A stretch of DNA of 64,000 nucleotides from contig LR792634.1 of the NCBI GenBank assembly GCA_902827205.1, positions 1,054,001 through 1,118,000 on the forward strand. The letters are read 5' to 3'. Position numbers and translations under genes: made by a program. Below are positions 1-9,012 of the stretch, piece by piece (the stretch's first letter is position 1; the number at the start of each line of letters is the position of its first letter). The notes beneath the pieces were generated by a model that saw nothing but the letters and a program-made list of their open reading frames with translations, did not search any database and was not told the origin of the DNA. The DNA comes from Methanocaldococcus lauensis (GTDB lineage Archaea; AGJL01; Methanococci; Methanococcales; Methanocaldococcaceae).

Positions 1-1
1 A

Positions 2-271
2 ATTGATAATTCATCATATGGCTCTACTGGTAATCAAAAAACTCAAACAAGTAAAAACACTAACTTAGAGATTGTATCAAAAGGTTGTGGTTTAGAAGCA
101 GTAACAACATATACCTTAGAAGAGTTTGAAAAAGAATTTAAAAAATCTTTAAAAGAAAATAAATGTAGAGTGATTATTGCTAAGGCAATTCCATACAATG
201 AAAAATGTCCTAACATAGAAATTCCACCCGTTGTTTTAAAATATAGGTTTATGGAAGCATTAAAAAAGTGA
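2..271 (+). CDS. comE: Sulfopyruvate decarboxylase beta subunit, C-terminal part (partial, runs off left edge)
   Basis: An open frame enters from the left edge and stops with TGA at 269-271, giving about 89 residues. The start IDNSSYGSTGNQ is the pattern seen near the C-terminus of thiamine-diphosphate decarboxylase beta subunits (D-N-x-x-Y-G-S-T-G-N-Q). ComE pairs with ComD to decarboxylate sulfopyruvate to sulfoacetaldehyde in coenzyme M biosynthesis. The next gene is TYW1, the same order I recall for M. jannaschii (comE then MJ0257), which supports comE over another ThDP enzyme. The gap to the next gene is only 4 bases. The N-terminal part is outside the window. Confidence 0.75.
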   Translation: MDNSSYGSTGNQKTQTSKNTNLEIVSKGCGLEAVTTYTLEEFEKEFKKSLKENKCRVIIAKAIPYNEKCPNIEIPPVVLKYRFMEALKK

Positions 272-275
272 GAAC

Positions 276-1217
276 ATGATTCCAGAAGAAATTTACAAAA
301 TTTTAAGAAAACAGAGATATCAGATATACAATCATATTGGAGTTAAACTATGTGGCTGGGTTAGAAAAAAAATGTTAGAAGATAAAAACTGTTATAAATC
401 ACAATTTTATGGGATAGAGACACATAGATGTATCCAATGCACTCCCTCTGTTATTTGGTGTCAGCAAAATTGTATATTCTGCTGGAGAGTTTTACCAACA
501 GATATAAATATTGACATAAATAAAATTAAAGAGCCAAAATGGGAAGAGCCAGAGGTAGTTTATGAGAAAATCTTAGAGTTGCATAGAAGAATAATTATGG
601 GTTATGGAGGAGTTATTGATAGAGTTGGAGAAAAGAAATTTAAAGAGGCATTAGAGCCAAAGCATGTGGCAATATCTTTATCTGGGGAGCCAACTCTCTA
701 CCCATACTTAGACGAGTTAATAAAAATATTCCACAAAAAAGGATTTACAACATTTGTAGTTTCAAATGGAATATTAACTGAAGTTATTGAAAAAATAGAA
801 CCTACTCAACTATATATTTCATTAGATGCCTATGATTTGGAGAGTTATAAAAGAATATGTAGAGGAAAAGAAGAGTATTGGGGGAGTATTTTAAATACCT
901 TAGACATTTTAAAAGAGAAAAAAAGAACATGTATTAGAACTACATTGGTTAGAGGTTATAACGATGACATTTTAAAATTTGTTGATCTCTATGAGAGAGC
1001 AAATGTCCATTTTATTGAATTAAAGTCATATATGCACGTTGGTTATTCTCAAAAGAGATTAAGTAAGGAGAATATGTTACAACATGAAGAAATTTTGAAA
1101 TTAGCAAAGATTTTAGAGGAGAATAGTTCATATAAATTAATTGATGACAATGAAGATAGTAGAGTTGCCCTTTTACAAAATGAAAATAGAAAAATTAATC
1201 CAAAAATTTTTGAATAA
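276..1217 (+). CDS. taw1: S-adenosylmethionine-dependent tRNA 4-demethylwyosine synthase (TYW1)
   Basis: A 313-residue radical SAM enzyme that condenses pyruvate with N1-methylguanosine-37 of tRNA-Phe to form the tricyclic wyosine core. Cysteines lie at residues 26, 39 and 52, matching the ligands of the second iron-sulfur cluster, and at 62, 66 and 69 (C-x3-C-x2-C) for the radical SAM cluster. These positions agree with what I recall of the M. jannaschii enzyme structure. A SAM-binding SLSGEPTLYP segment follows near residue 130. The length is normal for the family. The gene starts 4 bases after comE with no room for a separate promoter, so co-transcription is likely. Confidence 0.93.
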   Translation: MIPEEIYKILRKQRYQIYNHIGVKLCGWVRKKMLEDKNCYKSQFYGIETHRCIQCTPSVIWCQQNCIFCWRVLPTDINIDINKIKEPKWEEPEVVYEKILELHRRIIMGYGGVIDRVGEKKFKEALEPKHVAISLSGEPTLYPYLDELIKIFHKKGFTTFVVSNGILTEVIEKIEPTQLYISLDAYDLESYKRICRGKEEYWGSILNTLDILKEKKRTCIRTTLVRGYNDDILKFVDLYERANVHFIELKSYMHVGYSQKRLSKENMLQHEEILKLAKILEENSSYKLIDDNEDSRVALLQNENRKINPKIFE

Positions 1218-1231
1218 AGAGGGGTGGAATT

Positions 1232-1888
1232 ATTAACTTAAAATTTAGTAAGAAGGATGTTGCTGAGTGGATAGTATTTTTAATTGTATTGTTTTTAATA
1301 TGGAGCCACGTAAATGTTGTTGTATCTAACAGTATGTATCCTATTATGAAAAGAGGTGACTTGGTAGTTGTAGAAAATGCAGGTTTTGAATTTAATCCAA
1401 AAGATGTTAAAGTTGGGGATATTGTAGTATATAAAGCTCATTGGCCCTACTATCAATCTTTATTGTATAGCTTAGATTATAAATTAGGATTAAATCCTAT
1501 AAAAACCTTACAAATATTCAATGAGACTACCACTAATAAAATAACAGTAAAATACTTAGGTAAATTAAAAACTAATAATGGCTATTATGATATAGTTGAG
1601 TTAGACATTCCAAAAAGCCCAACTAAGCCAGTTATTCACAGAGTAATCGAGAAAGTAAATTTTGATAATAAAACTTACTTTATAATAAAGGGGGATAATA
1701 ATCCAATAAATGACCCTGAACTTGTTAATGTTAATCAAATAAGGCAGAGAGTTGTTGTTATAGATGGACATCCATTAGTAATTCCTTACATTGGCTATCT
1801 ATCAATATGGCTCAAAGAATATTGGTATATAGTAGTTTTATTTATAGTTCTATATTATTTGTATTCATATCTTAGAGGAGGGAGATAA
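1232..1888 (+). CDS. Archaeal type I signal peptidase, probable non-canonical ATT start
   Basis: Membrane-bound signal peptidase that removes Sec signal peptides. The catalytic serine lies in SNSMYP, followed by the archaeal histidine in PVIHRVIEK (in place of the bacterial lysine) and aspartates in GDNNPINDPE. A C-terminal hydrophobic helix ends the protein (LKEYWYIVVLFIVLYYLYSY). The first in-frame conventional start, TTG at 1289, would cut the N-terminal membrane helix, whose hydrophobic run (WIVFLIVLFLIW) begins upstream. The reading frame is open back to 1214. A good GGGGTGG ribosome site at 1221-1227 precedes ATT codons at 1229 and 1232, so I place the start there. If that is wrong, use 1289 (199 residues). 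The next gene overlaps by one base. Confidence 0.75.
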   Translation: MNLKFSKKDVAEWIVFLIVLFLIWSHVNVVVSNSMYPIMKRGDLVVVENAGFEFNPKDVKVGDIVVYKAHWPYYQSLLYSLDYKLGLNPIKTLQIFNETTTNKITVKYLGKLKTNNGYYDIVELDIPKSPTKPVIHRVIEKVNFDNKTYFIIKGDNNPINDPELVNVNQIRQRVVVIDGHPLVIPYIGYLSIWLKEYWYIVVLFIVLYYLYSYLRGGR

Positions 1889-2496
1889 TGAAAAAATTCC
1901 TGTTAATACTTAGTTCAATTATATTAATAACTTCAATGTCCATGTGTATTAATATGAATGATTATAAAAACTATATTTACATTAACGCCTCTGTTAATGG
2001 AAATACATCGACGATGGTAAAAATTCCTTTAAGAGCTACAATTGGAGAAGCAAAGGATGTAAAATTAATAAATACTACAGATAAAGAAATTTATAACTAC
2101 TACCATACTAAAAAACTAATATATATCTGCGGAAACATGAGTTTAAAGATGGATGAGGGCGGAGTAACAATAGTAGATTTAATAACAAAATTAGAGTGGT
2201 TTAATCAATTCTATCCCCACAACATTGCTATTGAGTTAAATAGAACTAACTCTACAGTAACTGTAAAGGCAATATTTGTCAATGGTAAGGAATCAACTGA
2301 TAAATTAAAAATAAATGAAAGTGAATATTTAATGAAAAACAATAAGACAATGATTATAAAACTCTTAAAGACACAAAATAAAGCGACTATAATGAAAGTA
2401 AATAATACTTTTATAATTGAAGGCAACAGTTTAAAAGAATTGGATAAGGCAGAGACAAGATTTATAATTGCTATGCTTAAAGGAAAAGTGTCATAA
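1888..2496 (+). CDS. Predicted secreted or lipid-anchored protein of unknown function
   Basis: A 202-residue protein I do not recognise. It begins with a short positively charged, hydrophobic signal-like segment ([17 protein letters not shown]) followed by a cysteine at residue 20, which could be an anchor although the lipobox is not typical. The rest is a soluble domain with several N-x-S/T sequons and no further membrane segment. The ATG overlaps the signal peptidase stop by one base (TAATG), so the two are co-translated. It converges with speB, overlapping its end by six bases. Signal-peptidase linkage suggests an exported protein but gives no function. Confidence 0.6.
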   Translation: MKKFLLILSSIILITSMSMCINMNDYKNYIYINASVNGNTSTMVKIPLRATIGEAKDVKLINTTDKEIYNYYHTKKLIYICGNMSLKMDEGGVTIVDLITKLEWFNQFYPHNIAIELNRTNSTVTVKAIFVNGKESTDKLKINESEYLMKNNKTMIIKLLKTQNKATIMKVNNTFIIEGNSLKELDKAETRFIIAMLKGKVS

Positions 2497-3345
2497 AATC
2501 ATTAACATCAATTCCCTAACTATTTTTGCGGCAGTTATTGCTGTAATGTTTGCTAGATCGTAGATAGGAGAAACTTCAACTATGTCAAATCCAACAATTT
2601 TATCTTTAACCTTTTTTAATAGATATAAAGAGTTTAAAAGTTCTTTTGTCGTAAATCCACATGGCTCAGGAGTTCCCGTCCCCGGAGCATAGGCAGGGTC
2701 TAAGACATCAATGTCAATGGTTAAATATATTGGCTTATCCAATTCAATTATATATTCCAAATCTTCTTTGCTCATTAAATCCATTTTTAAGTAAATGTTA
2801 TTCTTTTTTGCAAATTCCCATTCTTCTCTATCTCCACTTCTAATTCCAAATTGGAAGATATTTTTAGTTAATTCATAAATTCTTCTCATAACACACGCGT
2901 GAGATAGTGTATTTCCTAAATACTCATCTCTTAAATCACAATGGGCATCGAATTGAATGACAATAATATCTTTATAAACATCTTTTACTGCCTTAACTAT
3001 TGGATAGGTTATAGAATGCTCCCCACCAAAGACAATTATTTTTTTACCTTCCTTTAATATTTCTTTTGATACAGAATAAACTGTATTAAATATCTCTTCC
3101 TGATTTCCATATAAATCCAAATCTTTTAAATCGCAGTATTTTAATTCAGATAAATCTCTATCTAACATCGGACTGTAAGTTTCTAATCCCCATGAAGCCA
3201 TTCTTATAGCATTCCCTCCTTCTCTTGTTCCCGGCTTATATGATGTTGTCCCATCATATGGAACTGAAAATATAACTCCATCAGATTCTTCAAAGGAACT
3301 ATTTGACATCATAAATTTAGATAAATCAATAAAATATTCTTTCAT
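2491..3345 (-). CDS. speB: Agmatinase (agmatine ureohydrolase)
   Basis: A 284-residue member of the arginase/agmatinase family, hydrolysing agmatine to putrescine and urea. The binuclear manganese ligands are visible: [14 protein letters not shown] and [12 protein letters not shown]. The start ATG follows a GGGGTGG ribosome site. It is the last gene of a minus-strand polyamine cluster, 39 bases after speE, and takes the product of the PdaD decarboxylase encoded upstream. Agmatinase rather than arginase or formiminoglutamase is chosen because of this context. Confidence 0.9.
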   Translation of the reverse strand: MKEYFIDLSKFMMSNSSFEESDGVIFSVPYDGTTSYKPGTREGGNAIRMASWGLETYSPMLDRDLSELKYCDLKDLDLYGNQEEIFNTVYSVSKEILKEGKKIIVFGGEHSITYPIVKAVKDVYKDIIVIQFDAHCDLRDEYLGNTLSHACVMRRIYELTKNIFQFGIRSGDREEWEFAKKNNIYLKMDLMSKEDLEYIIELDKPIYLTIDIDVLDPAYAPGTGTPEPCGFTTKELLNSLYLLKKVKDKIVGFDIVEVSPIYDLANITAITAAKIVRELMLMIL

Positions 3346-3384
3346 TAAACCACCCCTAAAGATTTTAAAATATAAAAATAAAAA

Positions 3385-4269
3385 TTATTCAAGAACTTTT
3401 TTAATAGCATCTTTTAAAAACTTAGGTGTGGCTAAAAAAATACCTTTATGAACTTCTTCATCATAATATTTTGTCTCCATATCTTTTAAACACTCTTTAA
3501 TTTTTTCCTCATCAACATCTAATGGATTGTATTTTTTAGACGCCAATGTAAAGCTCCAAAATCCACTTGGATATGTAGGCATTGAATAAGTGTAAGGCAT
3601 AATTATCTTAAATCCTGCCTCCTTTAAATATCTACATATGTTTTGTATCAAATCTAAGTTATATAATGGGCTTTCAGACTGTTGAACCATAATTCCTTCA
3701 TCATTTAAACATTTAAATACATTTTTATAAAACTCTTTTTCAAATAAACCCTTAGCAGGACCTACAGGATCTGGACAATCTATAATAATAACATCATATT
3801 TTTTGTCTGTTTCAGCAACATATTTAATTCCGTCAGTTATAATAACATTAACCTTTTCGTTGTCCATTTCACAACTTAGTTTAGGCATATATTTCTTACA
3901 AGCTTCAATAACCTTTCTATCCAACTCTACAAAATCAACTGATTCCACTGATTTATGCTTAACAACTTCCCTAACTGTTCCACCATCTCCTCCTCCAATA
4001 ACTAAGACATTTTTAGGATTAGGATGAGTAAAAAGAGGGATATGGGAAATTAATTCGTGATATATAAATTCATCTCTCTCAGTTGTTTGGAATGTATTAT
4101 CCAAGATTAATACTTTTCCAAAATCATAGGTATCAATTATTTCAATTTCTTGAAACTCGGATTTATCCCTATATAAAATGTCTTTTACTCTAACAGAGAG
4201 GGCTACATTGTTGTTGTGATACTCCGTAAACCATATATGACATTTAAAATTGTTGTTATAGTTATTCAC
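3385..4269 (-). CDS. speE: Spermidine synthase (polyamine aminopropyltransferase)
   Basis: A 294-residue enzyme moving the aminopropyl group of decarboxylated SAM onto putrescine (or agmatine). Visible family signatures are [15 protein letters not shown] for the nucleotide loop, FVELDR for SAM binding, the catalytic-loop [11 protein letters not shown] and the downstream MVQQSESP. The GTG start sits inside the speD stop (GTGA overlap), preceded by GAAGGTGAT, so speD and speE are translationally coupled. The N-terminus has a short asparagine-rich extension of about 20 residues before the normal start of the fold. Confidence 0.93.
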   Translation of the reverse strand: MNNYNNNFKCHIWFTEYHNNNVALSVRVKDILYRDKSEFQEIEIIDTYDFGKVLILDNTFQTTERDEFIYHELISHIPLFTHPNPKNVLVIGGGDGGTVREVVKHKSVESVDFVELDRKVIEACKKYMPKLSCEMDNEKVNVIITDGIKYVAETDKKYDVIIIDCPDPVGPAKGLFEKEFYKNVFKCLNDEGIMVQQSESPLYNLDLIQNICRYLKEAGFKIIMPYTYSMPTYPSGFWSFTLASKKYNPLDVDEEKIKECLKDMETKYYDEEVHKGIFLATPKFLKDAIKKVLE

Positions 4270-4637
4270 TTTAAATCACCTTCATTTAGTCTTATGCCTC
4301 TCTTTAAGTCTAAGATTTCAATATGCTTTGGTTTTAAGAATTCTTTAATTATTGGTATAGCCTTTGCTGGCTCTACGTGCTCTCCACATGTAAAAATATC
4401 CATAGCTGCATATCCTAATTCTGGCCATGTGTGTATTGATATGTGACTTTCAGCTAAAACTGCTACACCAGTAGCTCCTTGAGGGGAAAATTTATGTGTT
4501 TTTACGCATATTAATGTAGCTCCACAAGCCTCTACGCTATCAACTAACATCTTTTCTATTCCTTCAATGTCATCTAAAGCCTCTGGATTGCAACCCCACA
4601 ATTCTAATATTAAATGCTTTCCTAAGAACTTTAACAT
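4266..4637 (-). CDS. speD: S-adenosylmethionine decarboxylase proenzyme (prokaryotic class 1B)
   Basis: A 123-residue pyruvoyl-dependent enzyme that makes decarboxylated SAM for spermidine synthesis. The self-processing site is [13 protein letters not shown], cleaving Glu-Ser to leave a pyruvoyl group from the serine at about residue 64; His and Cys of HTWPE and FTCGEH are the other active residues. The ATG at 4637 is chosen because GGAGGTG lies just upstream; an in-frame GTG nine bases earlier is part of that ribosome site. It is coupled to speE by a stop/start overlap. Confidence 0.93.
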   Translation of the reverse strand: MLKFLGKHLILELWGCNPEALDDIEGIEKMLVDSVEACGATLICVKTHKFSPQGATGVAVLAESHISIHTWPELGYAAMDIFTCGEHVEPAKAIPIIKEFLKPKHIEILDLKRGIRLNEGDLK

Positions 4638-4762
4638 TGTTTTCACCTCCTATAATACTTGGATCATAGTGATTCTTTAAATTATCTTTTTTAATAAATT
4701 TAATAATTAATTATTAATTTTAGTAAATTTCTTTAAATTTAAAGGACAATTTTAAATTTTAA

Positions 4763-5260
4763 TTATTTATACCATAATGCTGCTGCTGCAAAAGCACATC
4801 CTAATTTTTCAACTGTGTGTTCAACTGCAATAGATTCAATTCTCTCTAATTCCCAGTTTCTCATTTCGAAACCTATTTTTGCCATTTCTTTAACAGTTTT
4901 TTCTGCCTCTTTTTTTGAACATTTCCCTTCGAATTCCATTATTAAACCACATAGGTTTTTATCTTTTGGAATTGCTACACTAACAGCCGCTGAAATAGTT
5001 TCTCCTGGAACATCACTAATAATATAACCATAGGCTGTAGGAACTAACGCTCCCATAGGTAGTTTAGGTAATGGAACTATTTCAGCATTTGGTGGCATTA
5101 TACTACTTATTCTAATTAAATTTACATTCCCAATTCCAGCATTTAATAAGGCTCCATCAAAAGCATTTAATGGTGTTTTTCCTTCGCTACTACCTGCAAC
5201 TAAAGAAACTGTATTTGGAAGTTTAAAATATGCATTTAAAGGATTTATCTCGCCAACCAT
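4763..5260 (-). CDS. pdaD: Pyruvoyl-dependent arginine decarboxylase
   Basis: A 165-residue proenzyme converting arginine to agmatine, the first step of archaeal polyamine synthesis. The self-cleavage serine pair is in IRISSIMPP, at residues 52-53 when translation starts at 5260, matching the numbering I remember for the M. jannaschii enzyme (MJ0316). Other conserved stretches are [16 protein letters not shown] and [11 protein letters not shown]. The start ATG follows GGAGGTGCATCGA. It is separated from speD by 125 AT-rich bases, so speDE may have their own promoter as well. Confidence 0.94.
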   Translation of the reverse strand: MVGEINPLNAYFKLPNTVSLVAGSSEGKTPLNAFDGALLNAGIGNVNLIRISSIMPPNAEIVPLPKLPMGALVPTAYGYIISDVPGETISAAVSVAIPKDKNLCGLIMEFEGKCSKKEAEKTVKEMAKIGFEMRNWELERIESIAVEHTVEKLGCAFAAAALWYK

Positions 5261-5305
5261 TCGATGCACCTCCAAGAATAAAAATTTTTCTCAATTTATA
5301 AACGA

Positions 5306-5315
5306 TTATATATAA
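5306..5315 (-). promoter_or_regulatory. Candidate TATA box for pdaD
   Basis: The sequence TTATATATAA lies about 45-55 bases upstream of the pdaD start codon, so transcription would begin around 5285 and leave a leader of about 25 bases. A second candidate, TTATATATGA at 5351-5360, is equally TATA-like. No experimental basis; position and composition only. Confidence 0.4.
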
Positions 5316-5539
5316 TTGACATAAGATTTTTTAGTGTAAATAAGGATTACTCATATATAAACTCTTCGGTGTAAAAATAAACTGAAAATTTTTAATATTT
5401 TGTGTAAAAAAATCGTAAATTATGTCTTATTTTTAATTAAATTTAAAAAATTTGTAAAAAAAAATAATTTTAAGGTTATATTTTAAAGTTACATTAAGTG
5501 TATATATATCAATGTTCAATTACTAAAATATATTTAAAT

Positions 5540-6214
5540 TTAAACTAAAAACTCTTTTTCTCTTAATATATTTTCAACAGTCTTTCCTAAATAATCGTCC
5601 TTAGAAACTACTCCATAAGGATAAACATAAACTTTATCTTCAATGTTTATTCTTGGATACTCTGGCTCAATAGTTACTTCCTCTAATAGGCATCTTTTTA
5701 AATAGTTTGCTGTTTTTGTAAGATTCATTAACTTTGGAGGTTTGTATGGAGGATTATTTTTTAAAAAAGTCCATTTAGTACCATAATAAACAATGTAATC
5801 TGGGTTAAATAATAAAACTACATCTCCATGTATCTCTAAAACTAAAGTCCATGAAAAAACTCCTCTTGTAAATCCTAATAATCTTCCTAAATAAGATGTT
5901 TTTGGAGATTCATAATAAACTTTTACAGTTCTACCAACAATTCTTGATAATGCTTCCTTAATATGTACATTTTTTGGATTTGTAGGGAGGGAGGTTTTAG
6001 GAATAACATTTATTGGAACACAGTTTAATGGCCTTACCATATGCAAAGCTAAAAGAGGATAAAAATAGATATGATCTTTTTTATTTTTCATTACAATTCC
6101 TTCTAATGGCCCACTAAAATCAGCCTTTAAAACCTTCCCTCTATATGTATTAAAAGATTTGTTTAATGTAAATTCACCAATCATTTCTTTTCTTAATGTA
6201 TATTTTGGTCTCAA
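5540..6214 (-). CDS. Conserved hypothetical protein next to ftr
   Basis: A 224-residue soluble protein I cannot assign to a family. It is rich in basic and aromatic residues, has no signal peptide or membrane segment, and shows no cysteine cluster. Motif-like stretches include YLGRLLGFTRGVFSW and a C-terminal VYVYPYGVVSKDDYLGKT. The start is TTG at 6214, with GGAGG eight bases ahead. It lies between pdaD and the methanogenesis gene ftr on the same strand, the position I recall for an uncharacterised gene in M. jannaschii. Role unknown; possibly limited to methanogens. Confidence 0.7.
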   Translation of the reverse strand: MRPKYTLRKEMIGEFTLNKSFNTYRGKVLKADFSGPLEGIVMKNKKDHIYFYPLLALHMVRPLNCVPINVIPKTSLPTNPKNVHIKEALSRIVGRTVKVYYESPKTSYLGRLLGFTRGVFSWTLVLEIHGDVVLLFNPDYIVYYGTKWTFLKNNPPYKPPKLMNLTKTANYLKRCLLEEVTIEPEYPRINIEDKVYVYPYGVVSKDDYLGKTVENILREKEFLV

Positions 6215-6386
6215 ACCAAAAACCTCCTATGGTTTTATTTATTTTTATATATTTTATGGTTATTTTTTATAAATTTAATTATTATTTAATTTTTTCATTT
6301 AAATTAATATCTCATATAATATTTTTAAATTTTTGTTATTTATAAAATATTTATGTCAAAAAAGATATTAAAAAAGAAAAATATAA

Positions 6387-7292
6387 TTACTCAAATAATT
6401 CATGTAATTTTATTTGGTATTTTCCTAATTTACCTCCATAATTCCCAGCAGTAATTTTTTTAACTCCTGGAACTCTTGTAGCTGCTAATATACCTTGTTT
6501 CATAGCCTCTTTTACTGATTCTTCATCAATACCATCAATAACTATTTCATAAACACCATTTACATCTTCAGGAATCTCTGAATCTTCTACAACATTTTTT
6601 AATGTTGGACACATTTTGTGGTTTGTTGTAGCTACCATAAATTTATACTTTGGATTACTTGCACCCACCTTACTTCCTGAAGCTACAACTCCTCCAGGGA
6701 ATGGAGTTATAACTCCCTCAACTGATGAAATAGCATTTACTGCGGCTTCAGCTGCTATTAATGCAGTAGCGTTAGTGTCAGCCATTATAAAGAAGTTCCC
6801 TCCAGCCACTCCTTTTTTAATTCCAAATTTAGCCTCTGTTATAAATTCTCCTCCCATAATTGGTATTCTATATACTTTTCTACCATACAACTCATCTTTC
6901 TTCTCATAACCATCTCCGAAAAACTTTAACTTAAATCCTACTTTTAACTGTTCTTCAGCCATGTCACCCATAGCGTCAAAAATAGCTGTTGTTGGGCATG
7001 TTAAAACACACTGTCCTAATCTTTCTAACATTTGGTGTTCTAATTCTGATTTTTTAGGATGGCAGATTTGTATTATAAATCCAGGTCTTCCATCTGGAGT
7101 TTTTGATGGAGGAACATATTTTTCAATTCCAGCTTCTGCTGGACACATAATAACTGAACAACCAAAACCAGTAGCCTCTGTAGCGGCAATTTTTGCCCAC
7201 TTTTTAGTAGATGCTGTTATTAAAACTCTTGATACCCATATTGGAAAAGCTTCTGCAAATGTATCTTCAATATATACTCCATTTATTTCCAT
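6387..7292 (-). CDS. ftr: Formylmethanofuran--tetrahydromethanopterin N-formyltransferase
   Basis: A 301-residue cytoplasmic enzyme transferring the formyl group from formylmethanofuran to tetrahydromethanopterin, the second step of CO2 reduction to methane. The N-terminus [17 protein letters not shown] is nearly universal in Ftr, and [16 protein letters not shown] and [15 protein letters not shown] are also characteristic. The length is normal. The ATG follows GGAGGGATAGC. A perfect 14-base palindrome, AACATATATATGTT at 7304-7317, lies directly upstream of the ribosome site and may be promoter or operator sequence. Confidence 0.96.
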   Translation of the reverse strand: MEINGVYIEDTFAEAFPIWVSRVLITASTKKWAKIAATEATGFGCSVIMCPAEAGIEKYVPPSKTPDGRPGFIIQICHPKKSELEHQMLERLGQCVLTCPTTAIFDAMGDMAEEQLKVGFKLKFFGDGYEKKDELYGRKVYRIPIMGGEFITEAKFGIKKGVAGGNFFIMADTNATALIAAEAAVNAISSVEGVITPFPGGVVASGSKVGASNPKYKFMVATTNHKMCPTLKNVVEDSEIPEDVNGVYEIVIDGIDEESVKEAMKQGILAATRVPGVKKITAGNYGGKLGKYQIKLHELFE

Positions 7293-7519
7293 GCTATCCC
7301 TCCAACATATATATGTTATATGTGAAATGTTAATCTATTTTTTATTAATAACAATAAGTAATTTAACTTAGGGATTATTAATACCTTATCATTTATTTTT
7401 TAATAATTTATGTATTAAAAAATATGAACATATTGACAATTTATCAATAATTTTAAATAACCTAATTGTAACTATAGTTAATTTAGAAAAATTAAAAATA
7501 ATATTTTAGAGGGATAGAT

Positions 7520-7813
7520 TTGAACGGAATTAGGAGAATAGTATTAGATATACTAAAGCCACACGAACCAAAAATAACAGAGATGGCTTTACAATTAACA
7601 TCTCTCCCTAATATAGATGGGGTAAATATTACGGTTTATGAAATAGACAAAGAAACTGAAAATGTTAAAGTAACAATTGAAGGAAATAATTTAGATTTTG
7701 ATGAGATTCAGGAAATTATTGAAAGATTAGGAGGAACAATACATAGTATAGATGAAGTTGTTGCTGGTAAAAAAATTATTGAAGAAGTTAAAACTCCTCA
7801 AGATAGATATTAA
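7520..7813 (+). CDS. DUF211 family protein
   Basis: A 97-residue protein resembling the archaeal DUF211 family, small ferredoxin-fold proteins of unknown biochemical role. Characteristic features are the start [16 protein letters not shown], the central [15 protein letters not shown] and the late [14 protein letters not shown]. The start codon is TTG at 7520 with GAGGGATA upstream. It is divergent from ftr and is followed by engB on the same strand after 74 bases. The function is not known to me. Confidence 0.8.
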   Translation: MNGIRRIVLDILKPHEPKITEMALQLTSLPNIDGVNITVYEIDKETENVKVTIEGNNLDFDEIQEIIERLGGTIHSIDEVVAGKKIIEEVKTPQDRY

Positions 7814-7887
7814 TATTTTTTATTTTTGCTCTCTTTTTGTTTGATATACTTATTTTAAAAATATTATAATTTATGAAAGGGATATCT

Positions 7888-8532
7888 ATGAATGACTTTT
7901 TTGAAAAATACAAAAATTTAAAAGAAAAATATGAAAAAAAGAAAAAACCAAAGGTTATAGTTGTGGGTAGAAGTAATGTAGGAAAATCGACTTTTGTTCG
8001 ATTAATTACTGGTAGAAAAGATGTTAAAGTAGGAAAAAAGCCAGGAGTAACATTAAAAATTAATGAGTATGATATGGGAGATTATATATTGGTTGATATG
8101 CCTGGCTTTGGATATATGGCTGGAGTTCCAAAAAAAGTTCAAGAAGCTATTAAGGATAAGATAGTTCATTACATAGAAAATCATGCTGATGAAATAGCTG
8201 CAGCAGTTCAAATAATAGATACAAAACCATTCATTGAAATAGTGGAAAGATGGGATAAAAGAGGGGAGATTCCAATTGATTTAGAGATGTTTGATTTTAT
8301 AACCGACTTAAAAATAAGTCCTATTCTTGTAGCTAATAAAATGGATAAAATAAAAAAAGATAAGTGGGATGAAGTTTTAGATAGTATTTGTGAGTATTTA
8401 AAATGCCAGCCTCCATGGCATCAGTGGAAATTTATAGTCCCAGCAATATTAAAAAAAGGAATAGGTATTGAGGAGATAAAAAAGAAAATTAATGAAAGAG
8501 TAAGATTGTATAAAAGACTTCATGGAAAATAA
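7888..8532 (+). CDS. engB: GTP-binding protein EngB (YihA family)
   Basis: A 214-residue TRAFAC-class GTPase of the EngB/YsxC group, whose bacterial members assist 50S ribosome assembly. The nucleotide-binding motifs are in order: G1 [10 protein letters not shown]2 KPGVT, G3 DMPGFG, G4 NKMD. I start at the ATG at 7888 because AAAGGGAT lies at the right distance; an ATG at 7873 would add five residues and has no clear ribosome site. The C-terminus is basic. A strong stem-loop follows at 8547-8577. Confidence 0.9.
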   Translation: MNDFFEKYKNLKEKYEKKKKPKVIVVGRSNVGKSTFVRLITGRKDVKVGKKPGVTLKINEYDMGDYILVDMPGFGYMAGVPKKVQEAIKDKIVHYIENHADEIAAAVQIIDTKPFIEIVERWDKRGEIPIDLEMFDFITDLKISPILVANKMDKIKKDKWDEVLDSICEYLKCQPPWHQWKFIVPAILKKGIGIEEIKKKINERVRLYKRLHGK

Positions 8533-8546
8533 AAAAATAGAAAAGT

Positions 8547-8577
8547 CGTTGCAATCCTCACTTTTCAGATTGCAACG
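8547..8577. other. Strong stem-loop between convergent engB and rps10
   Basis: CGTTGCAATC at 8547-8556 is perfectly complementary to GATTGCAACG at 8568-8577, with an 11-base loop. It is more GC-rich than its surroundings and sits between two genes transcribed towards each other. A shared 3'-end or termination element is the simplest reading; it also resembles a single CRISPR-type palindromic repeat, but I saw no second copy. Confidence 0.6.
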
Positions 8578-8621
8578 CAAAATAACTTATGAAGATTTTA
8601 CAATTTAAAAAAACCGTTTAA

Positions 8622-8927
8622 TTATCTAAATTGTATCTCTATTTGAACATTATCTGGAATTTTTATTTTCATAATATGTCTTAAGGCTCTTTCATCTGCA
8701 TCAATGTCAATCAATCTCTTATGAATTTTCATTGTCCATCTGTCAAATGTTGATGAACCTTCTCCATCTGGACTCTTTCTTGTAACAACTTTTAATACCT
8801 TTGTAGGTAATGGTATTGGTCCTGAAATATCTACTCCAGTCTTTTCAGCAATTTCTTTTATTTGTCTACAAATTTCATCTAAAATTACATGATCTGTACT
8901 TGATAACTTAATTCTTGCTCTTTGCAT
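8622..8927 (-). CDS. rps10: Small ribosomal subunit protein uS10
   Basis: A 101-residue ribosomal protein S10 of the 30S head. The N-terminus [13 protein letters not shown] and the [20 protein letters not shown] segment are family-typical. The open frame extends 37 codons upstream, but that part reads as hydrophobic non-homologous sequence; the start at 8927 has GAGGGAGG just ahead. It follows the EF-1alpha gene by 85 bases on the same strand, the usual archaeal tuf-rpsJ order, and is the last gene of the minus-strand block. Confidence 0.95.
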   Translation of the reverse strand: MQRARIKLSSTDHVILDEICRQIKEIAEKTGVDISGPIPLPTKVLKVVTRKSPDGEGSSTFDRWTMKIHKRLIDIDADERALRHIMKIKIPDNVQIEIQFR

Positions 8928-9012
8928 ACTCCTCCCTCTCAACCTTTTTAAAAATATAAAAAAATATAGAAATGGATTTAAAAAATTAATTAAAAATAAA
9001 ATTAAAGAAGAT

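Noticed and set aside
8547-8577. CRISPR array
   Set aside because: Only one copy of the palindrome is visible and there are no regular spacers or cas genes.
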